64,000 nt of DNA. Source: Arthrobacter sp. zg-Y20 (GTDB taxonomy: Bacteria > Actinomycetota > Actinomycetes > Actinomycetales > Micrococcaceae). How positions within the stretch are numbered: position 1 is the stretch's first letter; each line of letters begins with the position of its first letter. Positions 48,019 through 57,656 of the stretch are shown one piece after another. The notes under the pieces are model-generated. The model saw only the letters and a list, made by a program, of their open reading frames with translations, did no database searches and was not told where the DNA came from. The translations under genes and the position numbers were made by a program. The stretch covers positions 3,462,985 to 3,526,984 of the forward strand of contig NZ_CP126241.1 of the NCBI RefSeq assembly GCF_030142075.1. The letters are read 5' to 3'.

Positions 48019-49512
48019 GTGCCACAGTCGGTAGACGTCGGGTCAGTACTGGGCGGCCGCTACAAGGTGACCGCCCAGGTGCTCGCCTCAGCGGAACAGG
48101 ATCTGGTGCTGGACGGTGTGGACCAGGTGCTGAACCGTTCGGTCAGCATCCTCGTAGCTGCGCCCGTGAACGCAAGCCAGGTTTCGGCCAGCGCCCGTGA
48201 AATCGCCACCGGTGAACGCCACGGCAGTGTGCAGGTCCTCGACCTGGGCGTCAGTGACGGCCGCACCTACCTCGTGACCAACACCGCCAATGCCGTGGAC
48301 CTGCTGGACCTGGTGATCGAGCGTGACGCTCCGTACGTTGAGCCGTTCTTCACCGACACGCTGGGATCGGAAATCTTCGGTATGCCCCGTTCCCGGGAGC
48401 CGGAGAAGGTGGAAGAGGACCGGTACGTAGAAGAAGAGGACCGCGCTCCCCGCCGTCCCCTGCTCTCCGGGGCGCACAAGCCCAAGCTGCCCAAGTTCGG
48501 GCGCTCCGGCGCGGTTGCCGGCACCGTTGCCGGTGCCGAGTCCGCCGCGGCGGCCCGGGACCTGGAATTCGGGTCGGCATCCGATGCCCCTGCGGAAGCG
48601 GCCACCGGCGGCGCCAATGTTCCCCCGCCGCCCGCCGCCCGCCCGCGCGGCGGGGCCGCGCGCAGCCCGAAGGTCACCAAATGGGCAGAGGAAGAGCCGC
48701 AGGCTGTCCCCGTCCCCGAGCGTCCGGCAAGGCCCGCGTCCAACTTTCCCAAGTCAATGCTGGCCTCCGGCCACTACGACGACGATCCGTACCATGCCGC
48801 CGGCTATGACGACGGCGGTGACGACACGGACGAGGACTACGACACTGACGAAAAACCGAACCGGAAGCCCGGACGCGTCCTGATCGGTGCAGTGCTCAGC
48901 CTGGTGCTGGTGCTCGCCGTCGTGCTCGCCGTGAGCCAGCTGGGCAAGATGGGCGACCTCTTCGGGTCCGACACCGAAGCCGGGCCAGCCCCCGAGGTGA
49001 CCACCGAAGCCCCTGCTGCTCCCCAGGCCAGTGCCGCACCCGCTGCCCCGGCACCGGAAGTCTCCGGCATCACCCGGTTTGTACCGGGCAACCCGCAGCT
49101 GGATTCTGCCAACGACGCCGCCCTGCCGCAGATCATTGACGGCAACCCCTCGTCCTACTGGTCCAGCTATGTGTACGCCAGCGACACCTTCGGCGGACTG
49201 GCCCCGAGCCTGGCACTGGTAGTGGATCTGGGCGCCGAATCGGCTGTCAGCGAGGTCAAGATCACCCAGCTCAACGGCACCGGCGGCTCCTTCTCGGTGA
49301 TGCTAAGTGACACCCCGGACCTGGACGGTGCGGTGCCGGTGGCCCAGAGCGGCTTCACCGGGCCCACCACCAGCATCCCCGTCCCCCAGACGGACGGCGC
49401 GCCGGCCACCGCCCGCTACGTCATCGTCAACTTCACGCAGCTGCCCCGGCTCAGCGGGGTCCAGGCTGCATATCCCTGGGGCCTGAGGATCGCCGAAATC
49501 GGCGTGTCCTAA
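48019..49512 (+). CDS. MurJ-associated pseudokinase-like membrane protein
   Basis: The 497-residue protein starts with a kinase N-lobe-like segment ([14 protein letters not shown], then [15 protein letters not shown] and [19 protein letters not shown], residues about 7-100). No catalytic loop (HRD) or DFG motif follows. A long Pro/Ala/Asp-rich linker comes next, then one membrane segment at about 287-305. The extracellular part (about 350-497) resembles the F5/8-type beta-sandwich ([19 protein letters not shown]). GTG at 48019 has GGAGG 5 nt upstream. It matches, as a separate gene, the C-terminal half of mycobacterial MviN. Confidence 0.72.
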   Translation: MPQSVDVGSVLGGRYKVTAQVLASAEQDLVLDGVDQVLNRSVSILVAAPVNASQVSASAREIATGERHGSVQVLDLGVSDGRTYLVTNTANAVDLLDLVIERDAPYVEPFFTDTLGSEIFGMPRSREPEKVEEDRYVEEEDRAPRRPLLSGAHKPKLPKFGRSGAVAGTVAGAESAAAARDLEFGSASDAPAEAATGGANVPPPPAARPRGGAARSPKVTKWAEEEPQAVPVPERPARPASNFPKSMLASGHYDDDPYHAAGYDDGGDDTDEDYDTDEKPNRKPGRVLIGAVLSLVLVLAVVLAVSQLGKMGDLFGSDTEAGPAPEVTTEAPAAPQASAAPAAPAPEVSGITRFVPGNPQLDSANDAALPQIIDGNPSSYWSSYVYASDTFGGLAPSLALVVDLGAESAVSEVKITQLNGTGGSFSVMLSDTPDLDGAVPVAQSGFTGPTTSIPVPQTDGAPATARYVIVNFTQLPRLSGVQAAYPWGLRIAEIGVS

Positions 49513-49521
49513 CCCGTTTCC

Positions 49522-49588
49522 GCCGTGCCGGTTCCGAACCGGGCGCCCGGGCCGCCGCATCGCGGAGCGGGCGTGTCCCCGGCACGGC
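49522..49588 (+). terminator. Long-range hairpin before trxB
   Basis: GCCGTGCCGG (49522-49531) pairs perfectly with CCGGCACGGC (49579-49588), closing a GC-rich loop. It lies 10 nt after the preceding stop and about 100 nt before trxB. It may be a terminator or part of the trxB leader. Confidence 0.4.
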
Positions 49589-49696
49589 CGTCGGAATAAG
49601 CTGGACCCGGCATTGGTTGTGCCGGGTGATCCACTCGGACCGGACTCCTGCTCCGTTCCGCAAATCAAGTTCTACAAGGAAGAGGTTCACCGCCCC

Positions 49697-50737
49697 GTGA
49701 GCACCGAAAACCCCGTTGCCACCGACGGCGCCGCTGCCGGCGACGTCCGGGATGTCATCATCGTCGGCTCCGGCCCCTCCGGCTACACCGCCGCCATCTA
49801 CACGGCGCGCGCCAATCTGTCGCCGTTGGTCATCGCCGGCTCGGTTACTGCCGGCGGTGAACTCATGAACACCACCGAGGTGGAGAACTTCCCGGGCTTC
49901 CCCGAGGGCATCATGGGCCCGGACCTGATGGCGAACTTCGAGAAGCAGGCCGACCGCTTCGGCGCGGAGATCCTGTTCGAAGACGTGACCGAGGTGGAGC
50001 TTTCCGGCGACATCAAGCGCGTGACAATCGGCACCGGTGAAACCTTCCTTGCCCGCGCCGTCATCATCTCCACCGGCTCCGCCTACCGCGAGCTCGGCCT
50101 GAAAGATGAAAAGCGCCTCTCCGGCCGCGGTGTCAGCTGGTGCGCCACCTGCGACGGTTTCTTCTTCAAGGGACAGGACATCGCCGTGATCGGCGGCGGC
50201 GACTCTGCCCTGGAAGAAGCGCTGTTCCTCACCAAGTTCGCTGCCTCCGTGACCCTGGTCCACCGCCGCGACTCGCTGCGTGCCTCCAAGATCATGCAGG
50301 AACGGGCCCTGAACCACGAGAAGATCCGCTTCGCCTGGGACTCCGAGGTCGCGGCCATCCACGGCGCTGACAAGGTCACCGGCCTGACCCTGCGCAACAC
50401 CAAGGACGGGTCCGAATCGGAGCTGCCGGTCACCGGTGTCTTCGTCGCCATCGGCAATGACCCCCGCACGGACCTGGTCCGCGGGCAGCTGGAACTCACC
50501 GAAGAGGGCACCATCGCCGTCCTGGGACGCACTTCCAAGACCTCCCTGCCGGGTGTCTTCGCCGCCGGCGACGTCATCGATCCCACCTACCGCCAGGCCA
50601 TCACCGCCTCGGGTTCCGGTTGTGTGGCCGCCGTCGACGTCGAACACTTCCTTGCCGATCTCGGGCCCTCGGTTCCCACCGCGGCCGAGGTTCCCACCCC
50701 GCCGTCGGAGGCCGTCTCCGAACACGCCGCCCTCTAG
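49697..50737 (+). CDS. trxB: Thioredoxin reductase
   Basis: The 346-residue flavoenzyme passes electrons from NADPH to thioredoxin. The FAD motif GSGPSG is at about residues 24-29. The redox Cys pair is WCATCDG (Cys149 and Cys152), and the NADPH motif [14 protein letters not shown] follows. [19 protein letters not shown] is the second FAD contact. GTG at 49697 gives the normal N-terminus; a C-terminal Pro/Glu-rich tail is extra. It forms an operon with trxA, 26 bp downstream. Confidence 0.95.
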   Translation: MSTENPVATDGAAAGDVRDVIIVGSGPSGYTAAIYTARANLSPLVIAGSVTAGGELMNTTEVENFPGFPEGIMGPDLMANFEKQADRFGAEILFEDVTEVELSGDIKRVTIGTGETFLARAVIISTGSAYRELGLKDEKRLSGRGVSWCATCDGFFFKGQDIAVIGGGDSALEEALFLTKFAASVTLVHRRDSLRASKIMQERALNHEKIRFAWDSEVAAIHGADKVTGLTLRNTKDGSESELPVTGVFVAIGNDPRTDLVRGQLELTEEGTIAVLGRTSKTSLPGVFAAGDVIDPTYRQAITASGSGCVAAVDVEHFLADLGPSVPTAAEVPTPPSEAVSEHAAL

Positions 50738-50763
50738 ATTCGATCCCCCAAGGAGATACAAAA

Positions 50764-51090
50764 ATGAGCAGTGCAAAAGCAGTAACCGATGCTTCCTTCG
50801 GCACCGATGTCCTGACGTCCGAGAAGCCCGTCATCGTGGACTTCTGGGCCGAGTGGTGCGGTCCGTGCCGGATGCTTTCCCCGATCCTGGACGACATCGC
50901 GGCGCAGTACAGCGACAAGGTGGACGTTGTGAAGGTGAACGTGGACGAGAACCCGGCCATTGCCGCACAGTACGGCATCACCTCCATTCCCGCCGTCTAC
51001 GTATTCCAGGGCGGTGAGGTTGCCGCGACGTCGATCGGCGCCAAGCCGAAGCAGGTCCTGGAACAGGAATTTGCGGCCTTCCTGAAGTAA
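50764..51090 (+). CDS. trxA: Thioredoxin
   Basis: The 108-residue protein has the active site WCGPC (Cys32, Cys35) in VIVDFWAEWCGPCRML and the cis-Pro in ITSIPAVYVF. It reduces disulfides in ribonucleotide reductase and other proteins. AGGAG lies 8 nt before the ATG. The downstream CwlM-like gene begins 6 nt after its stop. Confidence 0.96.
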   Translation: MSSAKAVTDASFGTDVLTSEKPVIVDFWAEWCGPCRMLSPILDDIAAQYSDKVDVVKVNVDENPAIAAQYGITSIPAVYVFQGGEVAATSIGAKPKQVLEQEFAAFLK

Positions 51091-51096
51091 ATATCC

Positions 51097-52281
51097 ATGA
51101 CTGTGCACGGCGAGAGCCTGCGGAGGCTGGATGCCGGCCGGCGCGTGGTAACGCTTCGTGAAGCGTTGCTGCGGGCCGGCGTCAGCCTGTCCTATCTGGC
51201 ACCGGACTCCGTAAACGACCCTTCCATCTTCGACGACCACGTTGACGCTGCCGTGCGCGCGTTTCAGCAGAGCCGCGGCCTGATCGTCGACGGCGTAGCC
51301 GGCCCCGACACCCAGCGGGCCCTGCAGGAGGCACAGTTCCGGTTCGGGGACCGCACCCTGAGCTATGTTGAGGACGCGCAGCTGCGCGGCGACGACGTCG
51401 CCGAACTGCAGCGCCACCTCTCCCACCTCGGGTTCTACTACGGACATATTGACGGCAGTTTCGGTGTACGCACCCGCTACGCTGTGGCCGAACTGCAGCA
51501 GAACCTCGGGTTGCCCGGCAGCGGCGTCTGCGACGGGGACACCATGACCGCCATGTCGCGGGTGAACCGTGCCATTTCCCCGAGCCAGGCGTTTGCGCTG
51601 CGGGATTACGAGCGTTTGGACCGCTCCACTGCCGCGCTGCGCGGACGCCTGATTTCCGTTAACATAGGCCGTTCCCGGAAAGTGTCACCGCACGTGAAGG
51701 AACGCCTCACAGGTGATCCGCTGACTGAAGTGCTCATCACCACCGACATTGCCGGCCGGGTGGAACGGATCCTGCGCGAGTTCGGTGCCCGGCTGGTTCC
51801 CCAGGCCGCCGATGCCGGTGCCGGATCGCGGTCCACCAGTCCGAGCCTGAACCTGGACATTCACTGCGACTGGCTGGACCAGCAGGCTGCGTCCGGCATT
51901 GCCGCCTACTACTGGGGCCTGCCCGGTACCGGCGAAGCCCGCTCCCCCATCGGGCATCGGGCTGCCGTGCTGCTGATGAAGGAACTCGGTGCCCGCACGG
52001 ATATGGACAATCTGGGAGTCCATGCCCGGACCTGGGACACGCTTAAGCTGCCGGGAGTACCGTCCGTCGGGTTGGATCTGGGCTACCTGAGTAACGCACA
52101 CGACGCCGAGCGGCTCGCGGATCCGGTCTTCCGGCAGACCGTGGCGGACTCCATCGTGATCGGCATCCAGCGGCTGTACTTGATGGAAGAAGAGGATCAG
52201 CCCACGGGCACCCTCGCTCTGGACGACGTACTGAGGTTCAACCCGATGGAAGAGCCAGCCCGGCGCGTGTCCGGTCTATAG
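51097..52281 (+). CDS. cwlM: CwlM-like peptidoglycan regulator with degenerate amidase domain
   Basis: The 394-residue protein has two peptidoglycan-binding-1 repeats (about residues 18-78 and 95-155) and an Amidase_3-like domain (about 183-370). The first metal site normally seen as DPGHGG is replaced by SVNIGRS, and the expected Glu before GYLSN is Asp327; His256 in DIHCD remains. Catalysis is therefore doubtful. In mycobacteria CwlM is a regulator of MurA and has links with MurJ, which fits the neighbourhood. No Shine-Dalgarno is seen; translation is probably coupled to trxA. Confidence 0.82.
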   Translation: MTVHGESLRRLDAGRRVVTLREALLRAGVSLSYLAPDSVNDPSIFDDHVDAAVRAFQQSRGLIVDGVAGPDTQRALQEAQFRFGDRTLSYVEDAQLRGDDVAELQRHLSHLGFYYGHIDGSFGVRTRYAVAELQQNLGLPGSGVCDGDTMTAMSRVNRAISPSQAFALRDYERLDRSTAALRGRLISVNIGRSRKVSPHVKERLTGDPLTEVLITTDIAGRVERILREFGARLVPQAADAGAGSRSTSPSLNLDIHCDWLDQQAASGIAAYYWGLPGTGEARSPIGHRAAVLLMKELGARTDMDNLGVHARTWDTLKLPGVPSVGLDLGYLSNAHDAERLADPVFRQTVADSIVIGIQRLYLMEEEDQPTGTLALDDVLRFNPMEEPARRVSGL

Positions 52282-52314
52282 GCGCCCTGTCTTCCGCCTC
52301 CGGGTTTCCCCGGG

Positions 52315-52350
52315 AAACGCCCCTGCCGTGTTGCGGTTAGGGGCGTTTTT
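52315..52350 (+). terminator. Intrinsic terminator after cwlM
   Basis: AAACGCCCCT pairs with AGGGGCGTTT across a 14-nt loop, and TTTTT ends the structure at 52350. It is the clearest intrinsic terminator of the window and closes the trxB-trxA-cwlM operon. Confidence 0.9.
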
Positions 52351-52397
52351 GCGCCGTGCTCCTGCCTTCCCAACACCGTTGAGTTGAGTACGCGGAA

Positions 52398-53096
52398 TCA
52401 TCCGGCGCTGGCTGCGGAACCGCCGGGCCAGGGGCTGGATTCCAGCTCCGCCAGGACAAAGCCCTGCCGGTTTCCTTCTGCACCCTCCGGACTGCGGTCC
52501 AGGCTGGCCACTTCCTGGAAGCCGACGCGCTGGAGCGCCGCGAGGACCTCCGGAACAGCGTGAAGGCATGCGGTCATCTCAACACTGTGTCCGTACGCAT
52601 TGGTAATCCTCCGCCGTCCCGAACCTGCCTGGAATCCCAGGAGCAGCACGCCGCCGGGCCGCAGGACACGCCGGAATTCACCGAAGATACCTGCCAGCTC
52701 CTCCGGGGGTGCGTGGATTATCGAGTACCACGCCAGCAACCCGTGAAAGGACCGCGGCGCATAAGGCAGCGCTGCGAGATCCGCGGCCAGGATTCGGCGG
52801 TTCGGGTGCACGTTCCGTGCAATGGCCGCCATCCCCTCCGATAAGTCGCATCCCTGGATCACCAACGGCTGCTCATTCCCCTGTGCCAGTGTGTCCAGGT
52901 AGGTGATCATCCGGCCCGTCCCGCAGCCCGCGTCCAAGACCTCCGCGCCCGCGGGCAGTAACGCCGTGAATTTCCGGATCAGCGCCAGGTCCGTATCCCG
53001 CTCGGGACCGCCCGCCCCTCCCGGAACCTGGACCACTTGGGCGTATGTGCCCGCAACGACGTCGTAGGCCGCCTTGATAATGTCCTTATCCCGCAT
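52398..53096 (-). CDS. SAM-dependent methyltransferase, class I
   Basis: The 232-residue protein has the SAM-binding motif EVLDAGCGTGRMITYLD (about residue 52), the acidic ribose contact in IQGCDLSEGM and RVLRPGGVLLLGFQAG. It is a Rossmann-fold methyltransferase of the Methyltransf_11/25 type. The acceptor cannot be inferred. It is divergent from the neighbouring methyltransferase, with about 93 bp between them. Confidence 0.85.
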   Translation of the reverse strand: MRDKDIIKAAYDVVAGTYAQVVQVPGGAGGPERDTDLALIRKFTALLPAGAEVLDAGCGTGRMITYLDTLAQGNEQPLVIQGCDLSEGMAAIARNVHPNRRILAADLAALPYAPRSFHGLLAWYSIIHAPPEELAGIFGEFRRVLRPGGVLLLGFQAGSGRRRITNAYGHSVEMTACLHAVPEVLAALQRVGFQEVASLDRSPEGAEGNRQGFVLAELESSPWPGGSAASAG

Positions 53097-53189
53097 CGGC
53101 CCAACCTACCCCGATTCCGCCGTCGCCTATAGTTCTGGGTAAGCCGCCGGCCTGCCGGACCGGATGGGGGTCTATGTTGGGGGAACTGC

Positions 53190-53930
53190 ATGCCGGACCA
53201 GCTCTACGAAAATCCGCGCCTGGCCGCGATCTACGACGCCTTGGATCCAGACCGCAGCGATCTGGTCCCCTACCTCTTCATGGTGCGCGAATTCGACGCA
53301 CGGACGGTCGTGGACTTAGGCTGCGGGACCGGTGTGCTGGCGCTGGAGCTGGCCGGACTCGGGCTGGCTGTGACCGCCGTGGACCCGGCGGGCGGGTCCT
53401 TGACGGTGGCCCGCGGTAAACCCGGCGCCGAAAGGATTCGCTGGATTCACGGTGACGCCTCTGCGCTTCCGGCGGCATTCGCCGACATGGTGCTGATGAC
53501 CGGGAATGCCGTCCAGGCGGTTACTGACGAACTGCACTGGGGAACGTTGCTTGATCACGTGCACCAGGCCCTGATGCCCGGCGGCCGATTTGTCTTCGAA
53601 ACCAGGGACCCCGACCATCGTGCCTGGGAAACATGGACCGAGGACTCAACCCGGCGGATCACTGCCATTGACGGGGTTGGAGAAATTGAGAGCTGGGTCG
53701 AGATAACGGATGTCTCCCCATCTCTGGTCAGCTTTCGCTGGACCTACGTCTTCGGCAGTGACGGGCAGCGCCTGACCTCCGATTCCACGCTCCGGTTCCG
53801 GAGTGCCGACGAGGTTCGGCTCAGTCTGCAGGCCCACGGTTTCGAGGTGGAGGGCATTCGGGATGCACCGGACAGGCCCGGCAAGGAACTCGTTTTTGTA
53901 GCCCGGAAACCCATGGGGTCCAAGTGCTAG
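53190..53930 (+). CDS. SAM-dependent methyltransferase, class I
   Basis: The 246-residue protein has VVDLGCGTGVLALELAGLG (about residue 40), VDPAGGSLTVAR and HGDASALPAAFADMVLMTGN. The C-terminal half is beta-rich (ESWVEITDVSPSLVSFRWTY), as in small-molecule methyltransferases of actinobacteria. GGGGGA precedes the ATG. It overlaps the next gene by 7 bp, so the two are probably coupled. Confidence 0.85.
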   Translation: MPDQLYENPRLAAIYDALDPDRSDLVPYLFMVREFDARTVVDLGCGTGVLALELAGLGLAVTAVDPAGGSLTVARGKPGAERIRWIHGDASALPAAFADMVLMTGNAVQAVTDELHWGTLLDHVHQALMPGGRFVFETRDPDHRAWETWTEDSTRRITAIDGVGEIESWVEITDVSPSLVSFRWTYVFGSDGQRLTSDSTLRFRSADEVRLSLQAHGFEVEGIRDAPDRPGKELVFVARKPMGSKC

Positions 53931-55204
53931 GGGCGACGGCGAAGGCCACTCTTTCTCCTAATGAACGTGCCGTTGCCGCTATGACCCGCGCTGAGCCGTT
54001 CCTCGTTGATGTACTGCCGGCCCTCGAGGCCGTGCCGGGCATGCAGCCCAGCACGATACTGGTTGCCGGTCCCTTACTGCCATGGGTCCGGTATACCGGG
54101 ATTCAGCGACTGGCCATTATCGGGGCGGCGCTCTTTGAAGGACTCGCCGCGACACCCGAAGAGGCCGACACCCGGCTGCGGTCCGGCGCTATCCGGCTTG
54201 GGTCTTGCCATGAGCACGGCTCCGTAGGGTCCCTCACCGGCGTTTGCACGGCCTCCATGCCGGTCCTTGTGGTGCGCGACGCGGCTTCCGGTACCACCAC
54301 CACGTGCCGGATGAATGAGGGCCCTGGTGCTCATGCCCTGACCTTCGGTTCCACCGGGGACGCGGTGTATGCCAACCTGGCCTGGATCAGGGACAAAGTA
54401 GCCCCGGCCCTCGGTGCAGCGGTCCGTGATAGTCCCATTCCGTTGCTTCCCATCATGGCCCGTGCCCTGGCCGACGGTGATGATCTGCACGGGCGGCAGC
54501 AGTCCGCCGGACGTATCTTCCACCACGCGGTGCGCGACCGTGTGGTTGCCGGCGGCCGGCAACCGGAGGAACTGCTGTCCTATCTGGAAACCGCAGCGTT
54601 CCACTTCCTGCATATCGCCATGGCCGCCGCTAAAGCCATCTCTACAGCAGCCGAGGGGGTGCCAGGCAGCACTGTAGTCACCGCCATGGCGATGAACGAG
54701 AGGGAGTTCGGCGTGAGAGTATCGGGGGCACCCGGCGTCTGGTTCCGTGCGGCATTGCCTCCCCTCGCGCCGTTCCGCGGCGTACTGCAAGCTCCGTGGA
54801 CTCCCGAGGACCTCGGTTACGGCGGCGGAGACAGCCTGCTCATGGAAACACTGGGGATGGGTGGCGCGGCCGCTGCCGCAGCCCCCTCGCTGACGCGGGT
54901 ATCGGTAGGCAGCGTCGAAGCCATGAAGCGCTTGACTGCCTCTCTGTATTCGGTGACGGTGACTGAGCATCCGATCCTTCGGATCCCTTCCCTTGGCAGG
55001 GGCATTCCGTGGGGGCTGGACAGCGCCGCCGTCACCGCACACGGGCTGGTTCCCCCGGTGCATTTGGGCGCCACGCTGCGTACCGGCGGGCTGGCCGGGG
55101 CCATGCTGTTCACGCCGCCCCTCCAGCCCTTCATAGACGCGACGAAGTCTTTACACGATTCCGCTGGAGCGCGCAACGGTACGGGGGTGGACCTGGTTGA
55201 ATAG
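53924..55204 (+). CDS. DUF1116 (YlbE/AllG-like) protein
   Basis: The 426-residue protein belongs to DUF1116, the family of E. coli YlbE (AllG), a subunit of oxamate carbamoyltransferase. TILVAGPLLPWVRYTGIQRL is a Gly-rich N-terminal segment, and AAFHFLHIAMAAAKAISTAAEGV and GSTVVTAMAMNEREFGVRVSG are characteristic. The usual partners FdrA/AllF and DUF2877/AllH are not in the window, so the function here is open. The start is GTG at 53924 inside the previous gene's end. Confidence 0.72.
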   Translation: MLGATAKATLSPNERAVAAMTRAEPFLVDVLPALEAVPGMQPSTILVAGPLLPWVRYTGIQRLAIIGAALFEGLAATPEEADTRLRSGAIRLGSCHEHGSVGSLTGVCTASMPVLVVRDAASGTTTTCRMNEGPGAHALTFGSTGDAVYANLAWIRDKVAPALGAAVRDSPIPLLPIMARALADGDDLHGRQQSAGRIFHHAVRDRVVAGGRQPEELLSYLETAAFHFLHIAMAAAKAISTAAEGVPGSTVVTAMAMNEREFGVRVSGAPGVWFRAALPPLAPFRGVLQAPWTPEDLGYGGGDSLLMETLGMGGAAAAAAPSLTRVSVGSVEAMKRLTASLYSVTVTEHPILRIPSLGRGIPWGLDSAAVTAHGLVPPVHLGATLRTGGLAGAMLFTPPLQPFIDATKSLHDSAGARNGTGVDLVE

Positions 55205-55555
55205 GGCCAACGCTCGTTTGTTCACACTCGCGGCGGTGCTCCTGTTGTTTGTGTAGGCATTGTTTGCGGGAGTGAACTAGATCGACGATGGGGACACTCC
55301 ACCGGACTCGGCGTTTCCTGATGTTCCGCCGGGCACCGCTGTGGAGGGCATAGAGCTGGAGTGTGGATCCGGCGGGTGCTGGCGGGAAATGGTTATCCCG
55401 GTAGATTCGGCGGCAGCGGCCACTGAAATAATCAATGCCATGGACCTGGCTGAGGAGCGCTGCGGTGCCAGGAACATCCTGACATTCAGCAGGATCTGCA
55501 CTGGAGCAACCACTACAGCGATGAAGTCCGCGTCTACCTCGGATACGGCTATTAG
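55205..55555 (+). pseudogene. Decayed small secreted-protein gene
   Basis: A reading frame on the plus strand reads ARLFTLAAVLLLFV, a hydrophobic signal-like stretch. Two in-frame stops follow, then ELECGSGGCWREMVIPVDSA, ATEIINAMDLAEERCG and NILTFSRICTG. After a frameshift near 55500 the sequence continues as HWSNHYSDEVRVYLGYGY and a stop at 55553-55555. The Cys-containing pattern looks like a former small exported protein. No family was recognised. Confidence 0.45.
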
Positions 55556-55744
55556 GTAGTTGCTCCTGATACATGTTCATGCCGTGCTGGCTCCCCAGCA
55601 TGCCATCCGCGTTGAGGGTTGGCGCCACTGCGGTGTTGCATGGGTGCCGCCACTACGCCACCAGGCAGTCACTGCCACACGCAGACAGAAGCCGGCGTGC
55701 CAGTCGGTGCGAAATCGTTGGTCCCTCACCTGTATCACTGGAAC

Positions 55745-55760
55745 CGTTTCACGTGAAACA
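55745..55760. promoter_or_regulatory. parS site 1
   Basis: CGTTTCACGTGAAACA contains the full 14-bp palindrome GTTTCACGTGAAAC, the established ParB-binding sequence. Confidence 0.9.
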
Positions 55761-55830
55761 CGCGAGGCTGTTGACGGTGTACCCGAGCTCGCGGGATGCT
55801 TCGGATCAGCCCCGACACCTCTCGGATAGC

Positions 55831-55846
55831 CGTTTCACGTGAAACG
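55831..55846. promoter_or_regulatory. parS site 2
   Basis: CGTTTCACGTGAAACG contains the 14-bp core and is a perfect 16-bp palindrome. It is 86 bp from site 1. Confidence 0.9.
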
Positions 55847-56398
55847 TCACGTCTCGAAAGCTACAGCTGTAGCCGGCGCTGTAGTGGGCTGGATACTCAC
55901 CAGAACTGACAATGCCAGGTCAACCAATAGCGAGAACCGTAGGATAAACGTCTTGGGCATCGCGGCCACGCCCGCCGGCAGGGTATCTAGTCTGTCGGAT
56001 TCAGGCATGGCTGAGGCTGCTGCCTCGCGGCCGGGGCGTGGGGGCGCAATATCTCTGGCCCATACATCACCGGCCGGCGTTATGAATCGCGTCCGTCCAT
56101 GCTGGCAGCGGCAGAGCTCCCGATGGGCATACCGCCCGGGATGAGTGCGGGCCCTGTGCACCTGATCGGGCCACCAACGGTGAGATATCCGTCCCGGCGC
56201 TGAGGGCGGCATCTGAAAGTTTTGGACCCGCAAAGTCGGCATTCGTTGGGAGGCAGTGCTGCGTCGAGTAATCAGCAACTGGGAGAAGAACTACGCCCGG
56301 GCAGCCCGGGGTATCCACTGTAACCGCGACCAGCCTCGGGGGCAGCCTAGGACACAATCACGGTGAGTGGGTAACCCGAGCACGCTTGCCCGGCGGTA

Positions 56399-56414
56399 CG
56401 TTTCACGTGAAACA
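56399..56414. promoter_or_regulatory. parS site 3
   Basis: CGTTTCACGTGAAACA contains the exact 14-bp core. Confidence 0.9.
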
Positions 56415-56775
56415 AAAGAACAGCCCAGCATCGACTCCCGTCGCGATAGCCCCTGTCGGCATGGCTCAGGAGACAAGCCGATACGCTGCCACCAGGGCTG
56501 CACACCCCTGCCCCCCTCCGTGGCGTACCGGCAGCCTGGACTCACCAGAACAATAGGCAGGCCTCACATTGCTCAAGTAACAACCCGGGAGAACCAGCCC
56601 GCACACCGGTGCTCTCAACCTGCCACGTTGAAACGTACACGAATACGGCCGCCCGCTCCGGCACCGATTCACGCTTGACCCCCCACGGATGTTGAGCAGC
56701 CACGATAGGAGCAGTACCACGACACCCTAGAGGAGCAGCATCGAACTCAGCCCGCAGCCGGGGCCGAACCTTTCA

Positions 56776-56791
56776 TGTTTCACGTGAAACC
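56776..56791. promoter_or_regulatory. parS site 4
   Basis: TGTTTCACGTGAAACC contains the exact 14-bp core. Confidence 0.9.
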
Positions 56792-57209
56792 GGCCCTTAA
56801 CGCGCTGCCGAAAGCACTGTCACTGTTGCGTGACGCCGCCGTAATCGAGCGGCTCGGCTACTGCCCTCGTTCTGTGGGGACGGACTGGATAAGCGGGAAG
56901 GCCCGAGCGGTTTGAACATAGTGCGACGTTGGCGGCGGAGCCGCACCCGACTGTTTTCGTAGACCGTGGTGGAATCAACCAATACGGTGTGCTTCTGGCT
57001 GCTCTGTACGCCAGACGGAACGGTGGGAGTGCATGGCGCGCTATGCGCGATCGGCATACTAAGCGGGGAGGACAGGGCCTTCACCCGGCGAGCCATCGAA
57101 GCCGGGATTCACCAGGAGGACGTCACGAGTGCAGTTCTGCTATCTACACACCGACCGGCTCGACGCAGCCTTGCCCCGGCCTGGGCCGGGGCGGCCCGGC
57201 CCAAGAAGA

Positions 57210-57225
57210 TGTTTCACGTGAAACG
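57210..57225. promoter_or_regulatory. parS site 5
   Basis: TGTTTCACGTGAAACG contains the exact 14-bp core. Confidence 0.9.
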
Positions 57226-57555
57226 GACCAAAATCCTTGAGGAGGCGCCGCCAACGTTCTGAGTTGCCGCGGGCGGCCTGCCCGGGTGACGGTCAGGGAG
57301 GTGCCGACGGTAGGCCCCGAGCGGGCCTGGGGGTCCAAACCTTCCGCCAAATCCGAGAACTTACTGAAGCGCAGCGCGCATGTTGGCGACATGCCGGCTG
57401 CACCGCTGAACCGCATTCTCGCTGGCAGGGAACAGCTACTCCCCACCGCAGCCGCTCCTATGCAACCCTTGGAGTGACGGGACTGAAGGAAGCCGCATGG
57501 CACCATCGCCGCTAGGCCGACGTATGCCGCAACGACCCTTCACCGGGCCCGCCCA

Positions 57556-57571
57556 GGTTTCACGTGAAACA
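57556..57571. promoter_or_regulatory. parS site 6
   Basis: GGTTTCACGTGAAACA contains the exact 14-bp core. Confidence 0.9.
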
Positions 57572-57656
57572 CATTCTCAGCGCACCGCGCCGCGGCTCAC
57601 AATCGGCACGGTAAACGAAAGTACCAAGGCCCTGGGCAATCCCGGCGTGGGACAGG

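Noticed and set aside
57144..57506. A 120-codon frame in the parS region
   Set aside because: It includes a parS site, has no homology pattern and no ribosome binding site.
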